From DATBGS01 sp036557885 (lineage in GTDB: Bacteria; Chloroflexota; Ktedonobacteria; Ktedonobacterales; DATBGS01): DNA of 64,000 nt. Below are positions 1 through 7,596 of the stretch, piece by piece. Numbering within the stretch: the first letter of the stretch is position 1; every line of letters begins with the position of its first letter. Made by a program: the position numbers and the translations under genes. The stretch covers positions 17,855-81,854 of the forward strand of contig DATBGS010000084.1 of assembly GCA_036557885.1 (NCBI GenBank), read 5' to 3'. The notes beneath the pieces are model-generated. The model ran no database searches and was not told the DNA's origin. It saw only the letters and a program-made list of their open reading frames with translations.

Positions 1-116
1 CCATAGACCAGGCTGAGCTTGCGCCGCGCAAGTTCAGCGCCCAACGCGCGGGCCATCTCTCCATAGGCCGTGCGCGTCCCCGCGCTTGAGCCACAAAACA
101 CACAGATACGTTGCAT
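1..116 (-). CDS. LOG-family protein, N-terminal part
   Basis: The gene runs off the left edge of the window, so only about 38 residues are visible. The translated start MQRICVFCGSS followed by a Gly/Ser-rich stretch and a later SLVYG is the typical first beta-strand and nucleotide loop of the LOG family (TIGR00730 type). Members act as nucleotide 5'-monophosphate phosphoribohydrolases, often called lysine decarboxylase-like proteins. The ATG at 114-116 is preceded on the minus strand by GGAG. The catalytic PGGxGT motif would lie outside the window, so the assignment rests on the N-terminus only. Confidence 0.7.
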   Translation of the reverse strand, partial: MQRICVFCGSSAGTRTAYGEMARALGAELARRKLSLVY

Positions 117-215
117 CTCCATGCTCCCAGAATGTTGCTTGAGATTGTGCCATCCAAGCATAGCCCACTGGACATGGCGATGCAACTACGTGCCGTTTAC
201 GCTAATTACAGAGAA

Positions 216-258
216 GGGTCAGAAAGCCCCCGATCTTTAGTCGGGGGCTTTCTGACCC
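216..258. repeat. Long hairpin at the left side of the first TnpB element
   Basis: An 18-bp perfect inverted repeat (GGGTCAGAAAGCCCCCGA, 216-233, and its complement, 241-258) surrounds a 7-nt loop that contains CTTTAG. No gene ends here on either strand: the LOG gene starts at 116 and reads away, and the RHH gene starts at 316. A simple terminator is therefore not the obvious explanation. The CCCC...TTTA...GGGG core resembles the other TnpB element end hairpins in this window, so it may be an element end or a relic of one. Confidence 0.6.
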
Positions 259-279
259 TCGCCTCATGGTTCTGATATG

Positions 280-309
280 TTGATAACATGGCTAGTTTTG
301 TGCTACAAT
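280..309 (+). promoter_or_regulatory. Promoter of the RHH-tnpB pair, probably leaderless
   Basis: A -35 TTGATA (280-285) and a -10 TACAAT (304-309) are separated by 18 bp. The -10 is preceded by TGC, an extended -10 element. The ATG of the RHH gene at 316 lies only 6 nt after the -10, where transcription would be expected to start, so the mRNA is probably leaderless. Confidence 0.65.
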
Positions 310-315
310 AGAAAC

Positions 316-510
316 ATGAAAAAGGCGGCCCACTTTCTCTTAACTGAACAGGCTCGGCGGTTATTAGAGCGGCTTGCACAAACGGATGGCATTAGCAAGA
401 CAGCCATGTTGGAAATTGCCATCCGAGAAGCGGCACGTAAACGAGGCATTGATGCTCATTCTGGACTACAAGCTGAGAGTCAACCAGACGCAACAAACCG
501 CGATAGATGA
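316..510 (+). CDS. Ribbon-helix-helix (CopG-like) small DNA-binding protein
   Basis: This is a 64-residue protein. It has a short N-terminal strand (KKAAHFLLT), a first helix (EQARRLLERLA) and a second helix after ISKTAM, the usual layout of CopG/Arc-type RHH domains. Such proteins bind DNA as dimers and usually repress their own promoter. Its 3' end overlaps the start of tnpB by 59 nt in another frame, so the two are transcribed together and may be translationally coupled. An upstream in-frame ATG at 277 exists, but it lies inside the -35 element and is therefore unlikely. A role as regulator or antitoxin-like partner of the element is inferred from position. Confidence 0.65.
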   Translation: MKKAAHFLLTEQARRLLERLAQTDGISKTAMLEIAIREAARKRGIDAHSGLQAESQPDATNRDR

Positions 511-751
511 AGCCATCCGCACCACACAGTTCATCAGGAACAAGTGTCTACGCAAGTGGATGGATGGACGGGGCGTGGGTGATAACGACCTGCAAGTCTA
601 TTGCGCTCAGCTTGCCAAAGACTACTCTTTTGCTGCCTGCCTCAATTCCCAAGCTCGCCAAGCCAGTGCAGACCGCGCCTGGCTCTCCATTGCTCGCTTC
701 TACAAAAACTGCCGGGAAAAGAAACCAGGGAAGAAAGGCTATCCCCAGTTT

Positions 752-771
752 CCCTGCGAGCGCAGGGCAGG
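752..771. repeat. 20-bp insertion carrying a short hairpin inside tnpB
   Basis: The inserted bases are CCCTGCG-AG-CGCAGGG (752-767) plus CAGG. The first 16 form a 7-bp stem with a 2-nt loop. Removing the 20 bases restores the tnpB frame. The same 16 bases recur at 1596-1611 in the same gene. This suggests a tiny dispersed palindromic element or a recombination/slippage product. Confidence 0.7.
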
Positions 772-1595
772 CAGCATGATAATCGTTCTGTCGAATACAA
801 AACAACCGGCTGGCACTTAGAGCCAGATGGCACGCATCTCACCTTCACCGATGGGATAGGCATGGGCACGCTCCGCATCATGGGCGCCAACCCCACGCGC
901 AAGAAGGCGCGCCCCATTGCCACCTTCCCCATTGGGCAGATCAAACGGGTACGACTGGTGAAACGGGCCGATGGGTACTACGTCCAGTTTGCCGTGAAAG
1001 CAGAGCGGAGCCTGCCCCATGCGCCAACCGGCAAACGGGTGGGTATTGATGTGGGACTGAAAGCCTTCTACACCGACTCGGAGGGAAACACGGTTGCCAA
1101 TCCTCGCCATCTGCGCAAGGCGGAACGCAAGCTGAAGCGCTTGCATCGGCGCGTCTCACGCAAACAGAAACGCTCGAAGAATCGTAAAAAGGCAATCAAA
1201 CGCTTAGCAAAAGCGTATCTGAAAGTCCAAAGGCGGCGTAAAGACTTCGCCTGCAAGCAGGCGAGTACGTTGGTGAAATCTAGCGATTTTATTGCCTATG
1301 AAGACTTAAAGATTGCCCATCTGGTCAAGAATCACAAACTCGCCAAAAGCATCAGTGATGCCAGTTGGGGGCTGTTCCTTTCCTGGCTGCGCTATTATGG
1401 TTGCATTGCCAATGTGCCCGTCATCGCGGTGTCGCCCAAGTTCACGAGCGCCGATTGCAGCGGGTGCGGGTATCGGGTGCACAAGAGCCTGAGTCAGCGT
1501 ACCCATATCTGCCCCCAGTGTGGCTTGATCTTAGACCGGGATTGGAATGCCGCGCTCAATATCTTGGCCGCCGCGCTCGCGTGGCTAGCCGCACA

Positions 1596-1611
1596 CCCTG
1601 CGAGCGCAGGG
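1596..1611. repeat. Second copy of the 16-bp hairpin in tnpB
   Basis: The sequence is identical to 752-767. Here it lies after the zinc-ribbon/RuvC-III region, where TnpB C-termini are variable. The open frame continues through it (residues HPASAG). It may have been inserted in frame with flanking bases, or it may be the source of the upstream copy. Confidence 0.65.
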
Positions 1612-1737
1612 CACAGCCGTACCGCTGGGCAAGCGGAAACGGGCCACTCGCAAGAGGGGCAAAACGCTTCGGGACAGACCGCCTCTACGAACGTGTTCGC
1701 CAGGGCACGTCGCAAACGGGCTGGTTGAACGAAGAAT

Positions 1738-1758
1738 CCCCGGCCTTTAGGCCAGGGG
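1738..1758. repeat. Right-end hairpin of the first TnpB element
   Basis: CCCCGGCC-TTTA-GGCCAGGGG forms a stem with one bulge, 10 bases after the tnpB stop. It is followed by GAGTGTCAAT, which resembles the sequence after the hairpin at 34359. In relatives this structure is the right end and the 3' part of the guide-RNA scaffold. The stop codon of the opposite-strand VOC gene (1747-1749) lies within it. Confidence 0.65.
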
Positions 1759-2121
1759 AGTGTCAATCGGCTTAAAGACGCGGAAGATATGCCCTTGTGG
1801 TGCGCGGAAGATAAACGTTCGGCCAAATGGCCTCTCGTTTGGCTCTTCAAGCATTTCTACGCCGCGCGCTTTCCAGGTTGCATAGGTGGCATCAACATCT
1901 TCGACGATGAAGGCTGGCTCAAATGGCTGCTCACTCTCCTGCCCCCGCACCTGGGGAAAATCAGGCAGTTGGATTCCCAGGATGGCCCCACCCCCCGTCT
2001 CAAACTGCGCCATCGTTGGCGCGGCCCCTTCCAGGGTGAAGCCCAATGTGTCCCGGTAAAACGCGGTTGCCTCAGCAACATCCTTGACGATGATTCCAAT
2101 ATACCCAATGTTTGTAAGCAT
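1747..2121 (-). CDS. VOC-superfamily (glyoxalase/dioxygenase-like) protein
   Basis: This is a 124-residue protein with the paired beta-alpha-beta-beta-beta modules of the vicinal-oxygen-chelate fold. The N-terminal module starts with GYIGIIVKDVAEATAFYRDTL and the C-terminal one with PAFIVEDVDATYATW and ends in GHIFRVFKPID. Such proteins bind a metal and act as lyases, dioxygenases or resistance proteins; the substrate cannot be read from the sequence. The ATG at 2121 was chosen because GGAGGAG lies 5 nt upstream; a longer frame to 2172 has no comparable site. The last codons (TPLA and stop) come from the right end of the neighbouring TnpB element, so the original C-terminus was altered, probably without functional loss. 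Confidence 0.8.
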   Translation of the reverse strand: MLTNIGYIGIIVKDVAEATAFYRDTLGFTLEGAAPTMAQFETGGGAILGIQLPDFPQVRGQESEQPFEPAFIVEDVDATYATWKARGVEMLEEPNERPFGRTFIFRAPQGHIFRVFKPIDTPLA

Positions 2122-2182
2122 GCGTTCTCCTCCTGGTCTGCTTGAGCACTGGTGTTGTTCTTTCCACTCCAATCATACCAGA

Positions 2183-2212
2183 AGGCTGCTGACAGCAGTA
2201 TGTCAGCAGCCT
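2183..2212 (-). terminator. Hairpin between the MFS gene and the VOC gene
   Basis: A perfect 12-bp inverted repeat (AGGCTGCTGACA and its complement) has a 6-nt loop. It lies 55 bp downstream of the minus-strand MFS stop codon and upstream of the VOC gene. The T-tract on the minus strand is poor, so it may end transcription weakly or protect the mRNA 3' end. Confidence 0.5.
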
Positions 2213-2267
2213 CATGACTTTGGGAAGGGAGGAAGAAATTCGTTGATTTACGTCTTTGATTGGTCTG

Positions 2268-3641
2268 CTAGAGTCCTGCCTGCTTGTCACGCCGCCCAAA
2301 GAACGAGAGCAGCAGCACCGGCGCAGCGGTCAGACAGATCGCGCCCACCACAAAGCCCGCCGACAGGCCCACGTGCACCTGCAACCACCCGCCCAGGCTT
2401 GGCCCCAGGCTATAGCCCAGGCCCCAGGTGACAGAATAAAAGCCAAAGAGGGTCGCGCGGTGTTGTTCCGGCATTTGCTCCAGAGCAAAGGCCGCGTAGA
2501 CCGGCTCGATGAATGCCCGCAGCATCGTGCGTATATATTCGCCTGATGCCGAGAGCACCAACCAGGGCGCAAAGCCGGTGAGGAGCATCACCGGCCCCGT
2601 GACCAGTTGCAGGCTGGTCGTGGTGCGCAGCTTGCCCCAGCGTTTCACCAGCAGCGGCGCGCAGAGTCCCGCCAGCCCGCCAATGAAACCGGCCAGCGCA
2701 AACAAGCCGCCCAGCGTGCCGGGCCGCAAGCCAAACTTCAGGAAGAAGAACAGTTGCAGCAGCCCCACCACAATGCCTTCGCCAAAGGTAATCAGCAGAT
2801 CAGGGATGAGCAGCATGGCAAACAGGACCAACAAGGGCCGCGAGATGGTAATACGCTTCTTTCTTCTTTCTTCGTTTCTCTGGGGCACAGCCGCCGCAGC
2901 GATAGCAATATCCCCTGCTGCCGGAACGATCTTTGCCTCTTCTGAAGGGAGTTTTTTGGCGGGCACGCGCAGCCAGAAAAGCGGCAGCGCCGCCAGCAAA
3001 ACCACCACCGATGCCGCCAGAATCCCCAGGCGCAGCGGCTCTGGCGTGGCCGAGGACTGATGCAGCAGTGTTGCCGCGACCTCTGGCACCAGGCCCCCAA
3101 TCAGGCTGCCCATCGCGCCCAGGCCCAGCAGCAAGAAACTGTTCATAGCCAGCACACCTACGCGCTGGTCTTCCTGCACACTCTCCGCCAGCATGGGAAT
3201 GCACGTCACCCAGTAAAACGAGGCCACAATCCCATTGACGAAGCTGGAAAGCAGCAGCGCCGACTCTGAGGTGCTGAAAGCAGTTGCCACGAGCGTCAGT
3301 GGCGTCAGCAGGCCGCTGAGCACCATCACCTGTTTGCGCCCCAGCCGGTCCGAGATCATCCCGGCGGGAATAGCCATCACCAGCGCCCCAAGAGACGACA
3401 TTCCAGCAAACAGCCCGACAAAATCCTGCCGATAGCCCAGGCTATAGACATAGAGATTGATCGTCACCGCGCCAATGCTGATTTGAAAGCCCTTGCCCAG
3501 CGTATAGATCAGCAAGAGCCAGACATTCTGGCTAAAACGCGGCCAATGCAGCCAATCAGGGCGCCTGCCACGCGCTCTCTGCAATTCGGGCTGAGAAGCA
3601 AGAAGACTTTCAGAACTGCTCTGGTCGGTGGCACGGGCCAT
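2268..3641 (-). CDS. Major facilitator superfamily transporter
   Basis: The 457-residue protein has about 12 predicted membrane segments, split into two bundles by a cytoplasmic loop around residues 225-275. The loop between segments 2 and 3 carries the MFS signature as MISDRLGRKQVM (near residues 93-105). The N-terminal 35 residues are polar and cytoplasmic. The ATG at 3641 is preceded by GGAG. The family exports drugs or metabolites by proton antiport; the substrate is unknown. It stands alone between the VOC gene and a divergent lipoprotein gene. Confidence 0.85.
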   Translation of the reverse strand: MARATDQSSSESLLASQPELQRARGRRPDWLHWPRFSQNVWLLLIYTLGKGFQISIGAVTINLYVYSLGYRQDFVGLFAGMSSLGALVMAIPAGMISDRLGRKQVMVLSGLLTPLTLVATAFSTSESALLLSSFVNGIVASFYWVTCIPMLAESVQEDQRVGVLAMNSFLLLGLGAMGSLIGGLVPEVAATLLHQSSATPEPLRLGILAASVVVLLAALPLFWLRVPAKKLPSEEAKIVPAAGDIAIAAAAVPQRNEERRKKRITISRPLLVLFAMLLIPDLLITFGEGIVVGLLQLFFFLKFGLRPGTLGGLFALAGFIGGLAGLCAPLLVKRWGKLRTTTSLQLVTGPVMLLTGFAPWLVLSASGEYIRTMLRAFIEPVYAAFALEQMPEQHRATLFGFYSVTWGLGYSLGPSLGGWLQVHVGLSAGFVVGAICLTAAPVLLLSFFGRRDKQAGL

Positions 3642-3720
3642 ACCAATCTCCTATCTGCATACATGCTCCCCAGATTGTAGCATGCCTCATCTGATAGGAC
3701 ATCGGCCAAAAGGACAGCAA

Positions 3721-3747
3721 CGCCTGTGGCTGAAAAGGCGATATAAT
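3721..3747 (+). promoter_or_regulatory. Promoter of the lipoprotein gene with an overlapping inverted repeat
   Basis: A consensus -10 TATAAT lies at 3742-3747. The -35 region is weak and falls within an inverted repeat CGCCT...AGGCG (3721-3740), which could be an operator. The start codon at 3791 lies about 43 nt downstream. Confidence 0.45.
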
Positions 3748-3790
3748 GCAAGAGATGGAAGATCAGCCTGCTTTCAGGGAGGGACATTCT

Positions 3791-4282
3791 ATGGTATCGC
3801 GCTCCGCGCGCTGCTTTTTCTTTTTTTCGTTGCTGTTGACGCTGTTGATCGTGCTGGTGGGCTGCGCAACTGGCAGCCAGGCCAACAGCCGTACCCCAAC
3901 CGTCACCGCCCCCGCTAAGACGGGCACCGCCGGGCCAGGCAGCACCCCCCTGGCGACGGCCACGCCAGCTACGGCCTGTGACGGCCAGTTCTCTGATGTT
4001 CTGCTCCCTGCGAACGCCATGCAGGTTGGCAAAACCACGACCAAAGGCGCAACCACTGACTGTAGCTATCGCGTCGCGTTAGACCTGCAAACCACCGCCA
4101 ACTTTTTCAAAAACCAGATGGGCGCGGCGACCTGGACACTGATTAAAGAGGAGCCACAAGGACCAGGGTCCGTTGGGCAGGAATATTTCAAGGCGCAAAG
4201 TTTTGTGACGATCATTCTGACCCAGCACGGCAGCGATACGCAGACCACCGACATTCATATCACCGTTGAGGTCAGCCAGTAG
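3791..4282 (+). CDS. Putative lipoprotein of unknown function
   Basis: The protein has 163 residues. A charged N-terminus (VSRSARC) precedes a hydrophobic segment (FFFFSLLLTLLIVLVGC) ending in a lipobox LVGC, so it should be lipid-anchored on the outer face of the membrane. A Thr/Ala/Pro-rich linker (residues about 28-60) leads to a C-terminal domain of about 100 residues that I do not recognise. The ATG at 3791 is preceded by AGGGAGGGA; an ATG at 3746 would put 15 polar residues before the signal peptide and lies on the -10 element. Confidence 0.65.
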   Translation: MVSRSARCFFFFSLLLTLLIVLVGCATGSQANSRTPTVTAPAKTGTAGPGSTPLATATPATACDGQFSDVLLPANAMQVGKTTTKGATTDCSYRVALDLQTTANFFKNQMGAATWTLIKEEPQGPGSVGQEYFKAQSFVTIILTQHGSDTQTTDIHITVEVSQ

Positions 4283-4337
4283 TTGGGGAGTATCCCTGCC
4301 TGGTAGTCTGCTCTGCCTGGCGTTCTATTCTACCTGG

Positions 4338-5174
4338 CTATCCCTGGCGCTCTTTGGCTGCTATTTCCTCCAGCATGTGGTGCTGTTCGCGCAGTGGGCG
4401 GCCTGTGCCGCCGCGCCGCAGCATCAACATCTCGGCGGCAATGGAAAGGGCTATCTCATCGGGTGTTTCCGCGCCCAGGTCCAGGCCAATGGGCGAATGC
4501 GCCTGCTCCAGCCGCTCGCGGGGGATGCCTTCCTCCAGCAGTTCGCGGAAAATACGCCGCACCTTGCCGGGGCTGGCAATCATGCCCACATAGGGCGCGG
4601 GCGATTGCAGGGCCACGCGCAGCGCCTCTTTATCCAGGTGATGCCCGCGTGTCACCACCACAATCCAGGTAGAGCTATCGGGCTGGAGTTCGCTCACCAG
4701 CCGGGGAATGTCGCCAAAGTGAAGCTGGGCGCTGTCGGGGAAGGTCTGCGGGTTGACCAGATCGCGCCGGTCATCCAACACAAGCAGGCGAAAATCAAGA
4801 TGGCTGGCGATACGCGCCAGCGCCTGTGCCACATAGCCGCCACCCACCAGAATTAGCCGCTGCTCCGGGCGTACCGCCTCGACAAAAACCTCCATCGTCC
4901 CTCCGCAACTGCCTGATGTCTCGCCGGTGTCGGCGTCAATGGCGTAAAAGTTTGCGCGCGGACGGCCATCATTGAAGGTCGCCAGGGCATCCTCAACGGC
5001 GCGGCCATCCAGCAGCGTCCCGCCCAGCGTCCCCACTGTGCGGCCATCAGCAAAAACAAGCATCTTGGTGCCCGCCGGACGCGGCGAGGAGCCGGTCGTT
5101 TTGACGATGGTGACGGTTGCCACCTGCTCGCCACGATTCAAGGCCGATTGAATTTCTGTGTAGATGTTGCTCAT
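4338..5174 (-). CDS. XdhC/CoxI-family molybdoenzyme maturation factor
   Basis: The 278-residue protein has the two XdhC domains. The N-terminal one carries GSSPRPAGTKMLV (about 28-40), GTLGG and SGSCGGTMEVF with the conserved Cys. The C-terminal Rossmann domain carries LILVGGGYVAQAL (about 111-123), VVVTRGHHLDKEAL, YVGMIASPGK and the end motif PIGLDLGAETPDEIALSIAAE. XdhC proteins bind molybdenum cofactor and insert it, after sulfuration, into xanthine or CO dehydrogenase-type enzymes. No such enzyme is encoded in the window. It starts 11 nt after the tpiA stop, so the two form one transcript, an unusual pairing. Confidence 0.88.
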   Translation of the reverse strand: MSNIYTEIQSALNRGEQVATVTIVKTTGSSPRPAGTKMLVFADGRTVGTLGGTLLDGRAVEDALATFNDGRPRANFYAIDADTGETSGSCGGTMEVFVEAVRPEQRLILVGGGYVAQALARIASHLDFRLLVLDDRRDLVNPQTFPDSAQLHFGDIPRLVSELQPDSSTWIVVVTRGHHLDKEALRVALQSPAPYVGMIASPGKVRRIFRELLEEGIPRERLEQAHSPIGLDLGAETPDEIALSIAAEMLMLRRGGTGRPLREQHHMLEEIAAKERQG

Positions 5175-5185
5175 CTTCTTCTTGC

Positions 5186-5950
5186 CTACTGCGCCTTTGC
5201 CTCGGCAGTGCCGCGCACAATCTCCACAAACTCTGGCTTTAACGAGGCGCCGCCCACCAGGGCGCCATCAATCTCTGGCTGACTCACAAATTCCTGAATA
5301 TTGGCCGCCGTCACGCTGCCGCCATACTGAATACGTACCGCCTGCGCCGCCTCCGCGCCATACATCTCTGTCAGCAGGGCGCGAATCTGCTGCACCACTG
5401 TCACCGCGTCCTGGGCCGTTGCCGCTTTGCCGGTGCCAATGGCCCAGATGGGTTCATAGGCAATCACCACCTCGCTCACGCGCTCGGCGGGCAGACCGCC
5501 CAGGCTGCCAGGTATCTGCTTGGCAATCACCTGCTCCGTCTCGCCTGCCTCGCGCTGCTCCAGCCGCTCGCCCACACACACAATCGGCTTGAGGCCAGAG
5601 GCGAAGGCGGCGTGCACCTTTTTATTCACCAGTTCATCTGTCTCGCCAAAATAGCCGCGCCGCTCCGAATGCCCCAGAATCACATACTCGCACAAGCCCC
5701 GCAACATGGTTGGGGAGATTTCGCCGGTATAGGCGCCCTTTGGCTCGTAATACATATTTTGCGCCCCCAGCTTCACCTCGCTGCCCATAATGGCTGTATA
5801 CACGGTCAAGAGTGAAACCGCCGGAGGACACAGCACGCGCTCAACAGTGTGAATCTCGTGCAGCCCTGGAAGGATTCCGGCCACAAATTCTTCGGCCTCG
5901 CCCGGACCATAATTCATTTTCCAGTTTCCGGCAATAATTGGAGTTCTCAT
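5186..5950 (-). CDS. tpiA: Triosephosphate isomerase
   Basis: The 254-residue TIM barrel interconverts dihydroxyacetone phosphate and glyceraldehyde 3-phosphate in glycolysis and gluconeogenesis. The catalytic residues are Lys11 (GNWKMN), His94 (ILGHSERR) and Glu166 (AYEPIWAIGTG). The phosphate-binding IQYGGSV and DGALVGGASL are near the C-terminus. The ATG at 5950 gives the normal start MRTPIIAGNWKMN; a frame extending to 6085 adds 45 residues that no family member has. It is separated from gap and pgk, which lie at the far end of the window, and is followed by xdhC in the same transcript. Confidence 0.95.
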   Translation of the reverse strand: MRTPIIAGNWKMNYGPGEAEEFVAGILPGLHEIHTVERVLCPPAVSLLTVYTAIMGSEVKLGAQNMYYEPKGAYTGEISPTMLRGLCEYVILGHSERRGYFGETDELVNKKVHAAFASGLKPIVCVGERLEQREAGETEQVIAKQIPGSLGGLPAERVSEVVIAYEPIWAIGTGKAATAQDAVTVVQQIRALLTEMYGAEAAQAVRIQYGGSVTAANIQEFVSQPEIDGALVGGASLKPEFVEIVRGTAEAKAQ

Positions 5951-6376
5951 TGGATGCAGACCTACACTTCCACCAGGCAATCTTTTTTTGCAAAGAGTAT
6001 TGGCGCCATTTTTTAGTACGATCTTACGATCTATAGAAGCTTCCTTTGGGAATTGTACCGCATCTGGCGCCTGCGCACAAGACACCAGCCGGCCACAAAG
6101 GAAGCTGGCGACATCCAGGCGAGGGCCAGGGTGTCAGCCCTGCTTCATTATTGTCAGGCTGGTTATGGAAACCCTGCCCATGCCGCATGAGAAATCCATA
6201 ACAATTTCTTAACCAAATCATCACCGAAACAACCATCTGCTTGAGGCGCCTTTATGCTATGCTAGCCTTACTGAGGAGCCGTGTATTGCCTGCTTGCCAG
6301 GCCAGCACTACCCGGCTAATATTGGCCTGTGATCTCTCAGTGTTGAGCAATATATTCTGTTGTAGGAGGCCACTGC
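5951..6376. other. Divergent intergenic region between tpiA and the phosphoesterase gene
   Basis: This 426-bp stretch must hold the promoter of tpiA (minus strand) and of the phosphoesterase gene (plus strand). I see no convincing gene, repeat or RNA motif in it. An AT-rich TATGCTATGCT stretch near 6255 could include the plus-strand -10. Confidence 0.4.
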
Positions 6377-7417
6377 ATGATCAAACACTCTTCCCTCTCT
6401 CCCATGCTCACCCGGCGATTTCTTCCGGGGGCCGTTACAGTGGCGCTTGTCGCGCTGCTGGCGGTCATGCTCATGCCCCAGGCGCGGGCTGCCAGCACAG
6501 ATAACCGTTCGGACCTCAAAAACTTCCAGCATGTCTTTGTCATTATGATGGAAAACACGGGGCTGGATGCGCTGATTGGCAATCCCAACGCGCCCTGGAT
6601 CAACTCCGCTGCCCAAACATACGGTCTGGCGACGAATTACTTTGGAGTCACCCATCCCAGCCAGCCCAACTACATTGCGGCGACCTCTGGCGCGCTCAAT
6701 GGGGTGTTGGATGACAACGACATCACCGTTGACGTTCCTAACATCGTTGACCAACTGGAGGCGCACGGCAAAAGCTGGACCGCCTATATGCAATCGCTGT
6801 CGCTGTGCAATGGCGACCTGCTGGCGCATGCCTGCGGCAACCAGCTTTACGAGCGCAAGCACAACCCATTTATCTCCTATGCCGATGTCCAGAATAACCC
6901 GGCACGCACCGCCAATATCGTTGACTATGGCCAGCTTTCCAGCGACCTGGCAAGTAATCATGTCTCCGATTACGTCTGGATCAGCCCGGACCAGTGCAAC
7001 GATATGCACGGCAGGGCCGCCACGCCAAGCGATCCCTGCGACTTCTCCCAGGTGCAGAGCCTGATCGCAACAGGCGATGCGTTCCTGAGCAGCACCGTCA
7101 GAGCGATCATGAACTCGCGCGCCTGGACGGGCAATTCCGTGATCTTTATTACCTGGGACGAGAGCGACTTTACCGGCTCTGGTCCATTTGGCTTCGGCGA
7201 TACGCGGGGCTGCTGCGACGCCAATCCAGGCGGCGGCAATGTCGTCACCCTGGCGATCTCGCACTCCGACCACAGCCCGCGCACCTCCAACGTTGCCTAC
7301 AATCATTACTCCATACTGGCAACCATTGAGGACGGCTGGAAGCTCGGCTGCCTGGCAAACACCTGCGATACCGCGAACGTGCCACCCATGAGCGATCTGG
7401 TTGGTCCCAAAGGCTAA
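6377..7417 (+). CDS. Secreted phosphoesterase (alkaline phosphatase superfamily)
   Basis: The 346-residue protein has a signal peptide with an Arg-rich start, a hydrophobic core VALVALLAVMLM and a cleavage site near ARA-AS (residue about 39). The mature part starts with HVFVIMMENTG, the metal/nucleophile-region motif of the phosphoesterase family that includes acid phosphatase AcpA and phospholipase C. Later motifs are THPSQPNYIAATSG, TWDESDF and the C-terminal NHYSILATIEDGWKL. It likely hydrolyses phosphate esters outside the cell. Eight or more Cys residues in the mature part suggest disulfides. GTAGGAGG lies 9 nt before the ATG, and a strong terminator follows. Confidence 0.85.
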   Translation: MIKHSSLSPMLTRRFLPGAVTVALVALLAVMLMPQARAASTDNRSDLKNFQHVFVIMMENTGLDALIGNPNAPWINSAAQTYGLATNYFGVTHPSQPNYIAATSGALNGVLDDNDITVDVPNIVDQLEAHGKSWTAYMQSLSLCNGDLLAHACGNQLYERKHNPFISYADVQNNPARTANIVDYGQLSSDLASNHVSDYVWISPDQCNDMHGRAATPSDPCDFSQVQSLIATGDAFLSSTVRAIMNSRAWTGNSVIFITWDESDFTGSGPFGFGDTRGCCDANPGGGNVVTLAISHSDHSPRTSNVAYNHYSILATIEDGWKLGCLANTCDTANVPPMSDLVGPKG

Positions 7418-7433
7418 GCCGATTGGCTTGAGT

Positions 7434-7472
7434 AGTGCTCCTCTGGCTGCGCAGCCAGAGGAGCACTTTTTT
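7434..7472 (+). terminator. Intrinsic terminator of the phosphoesterase gene
   Basis: A 17-bp perfect stem starting AGTGCTCCTCTGG is followed directly by six T residues (7467-7472). It lies 17 bp after the stop codon. Confidence 0.9.
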
Positions 7473-7529
7473 GAGCAGGGCAGCACAGCAAAAAGGGGAC
7501 GCGCCTCACGCTTGCCGACGATCAGCCTC

Positions 7530-7558
7530 TTGACATTCGTATGGTTTAGCGCTAAACT
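7530..7558 (+). promoter_or_regulatory. marR promoter with an overlapping palindromic operator
   Basis: A -35 TTGACA (7530-7535) and a -10 TAAACT (7553-7558) are 17 bp apart. A perfect 14-bp palindrome GTTTAGCGCTAAAC (7544-7557) covers the spacer and most of the -10. Its size and TTTAGCGCTAAA core match operators used by MarR regulators, so self-repression by the downstream gene product is likely. Confidence 0.8.
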
Positions 7559-7596
7559 ATTTTATGAGAACAACACGAACATGGAGGCGTGATGCT

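Larger units (their letters stand above)
452..1728 (+). pseudogene. tnpB: RNA-guided endonuclease TnpB, frameshifted by a 20-bp insertion
   Basis: The N-terminal part reads in one frame from ATG 452 (MLILDYKLRVNQTQQ) to a YPQF motif ending at 751. The rest reads in another frame from 772 (QHDNRSVEYKTTGW). Deleting bases 752-771 restores a continuous TnpB, because YPxFQxxxRSVEYKTTGW is a typical family stretch. The downstream part keeps the RuvC Asp (VGIDVGL), the RuvC Glu (AYEDLKI), a zinc ribbon (CSGCG...CPQCG) and the last Asp (LDRDWNAA). All catalytic residues are thus present but split over two frames. The restored length of about 418 residues is normal for TnpB. A programmed frameshift is possible but less likely, because the inserted bases are a hairpin found again at 1596. 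Confidence 0.8.
216..1770 (+). mobile_element. IS1341-like element: RHH gene plus frameshifted tnpB (boundaries approximate)
   Basis: The element contains a hairpin at 216-258, a small RHH gene, a tnpB split by a 20-bp insertion and a right-end hairpin at 1738-1758. No tnpA is present, so it would depend on a Y1 transposase supplied in trans. The right-end hairpin overlaps the 3' end of the minus-strand VOC gene, which places the right boundary near 1765-1770. The left boundary is uncertain. The 3' part of tnpB plus the right end is where an omega/re-RNA would be encoded in relatives. Confidence 0.65.

Noticed and set aside
216..258. Terminator of an upstream gene
   Set aside because: The only upstream gene reads away from this hairpin on the minus strand, and no plus-strand gene ends before it in the window.
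6308..7486. Long open frame on the minus strand opposite the phosphoesterase gene
   Set aside because: It has no family motif, no ribosome-binding site and lies across a well-supported gene with a signal peptide and terminator.
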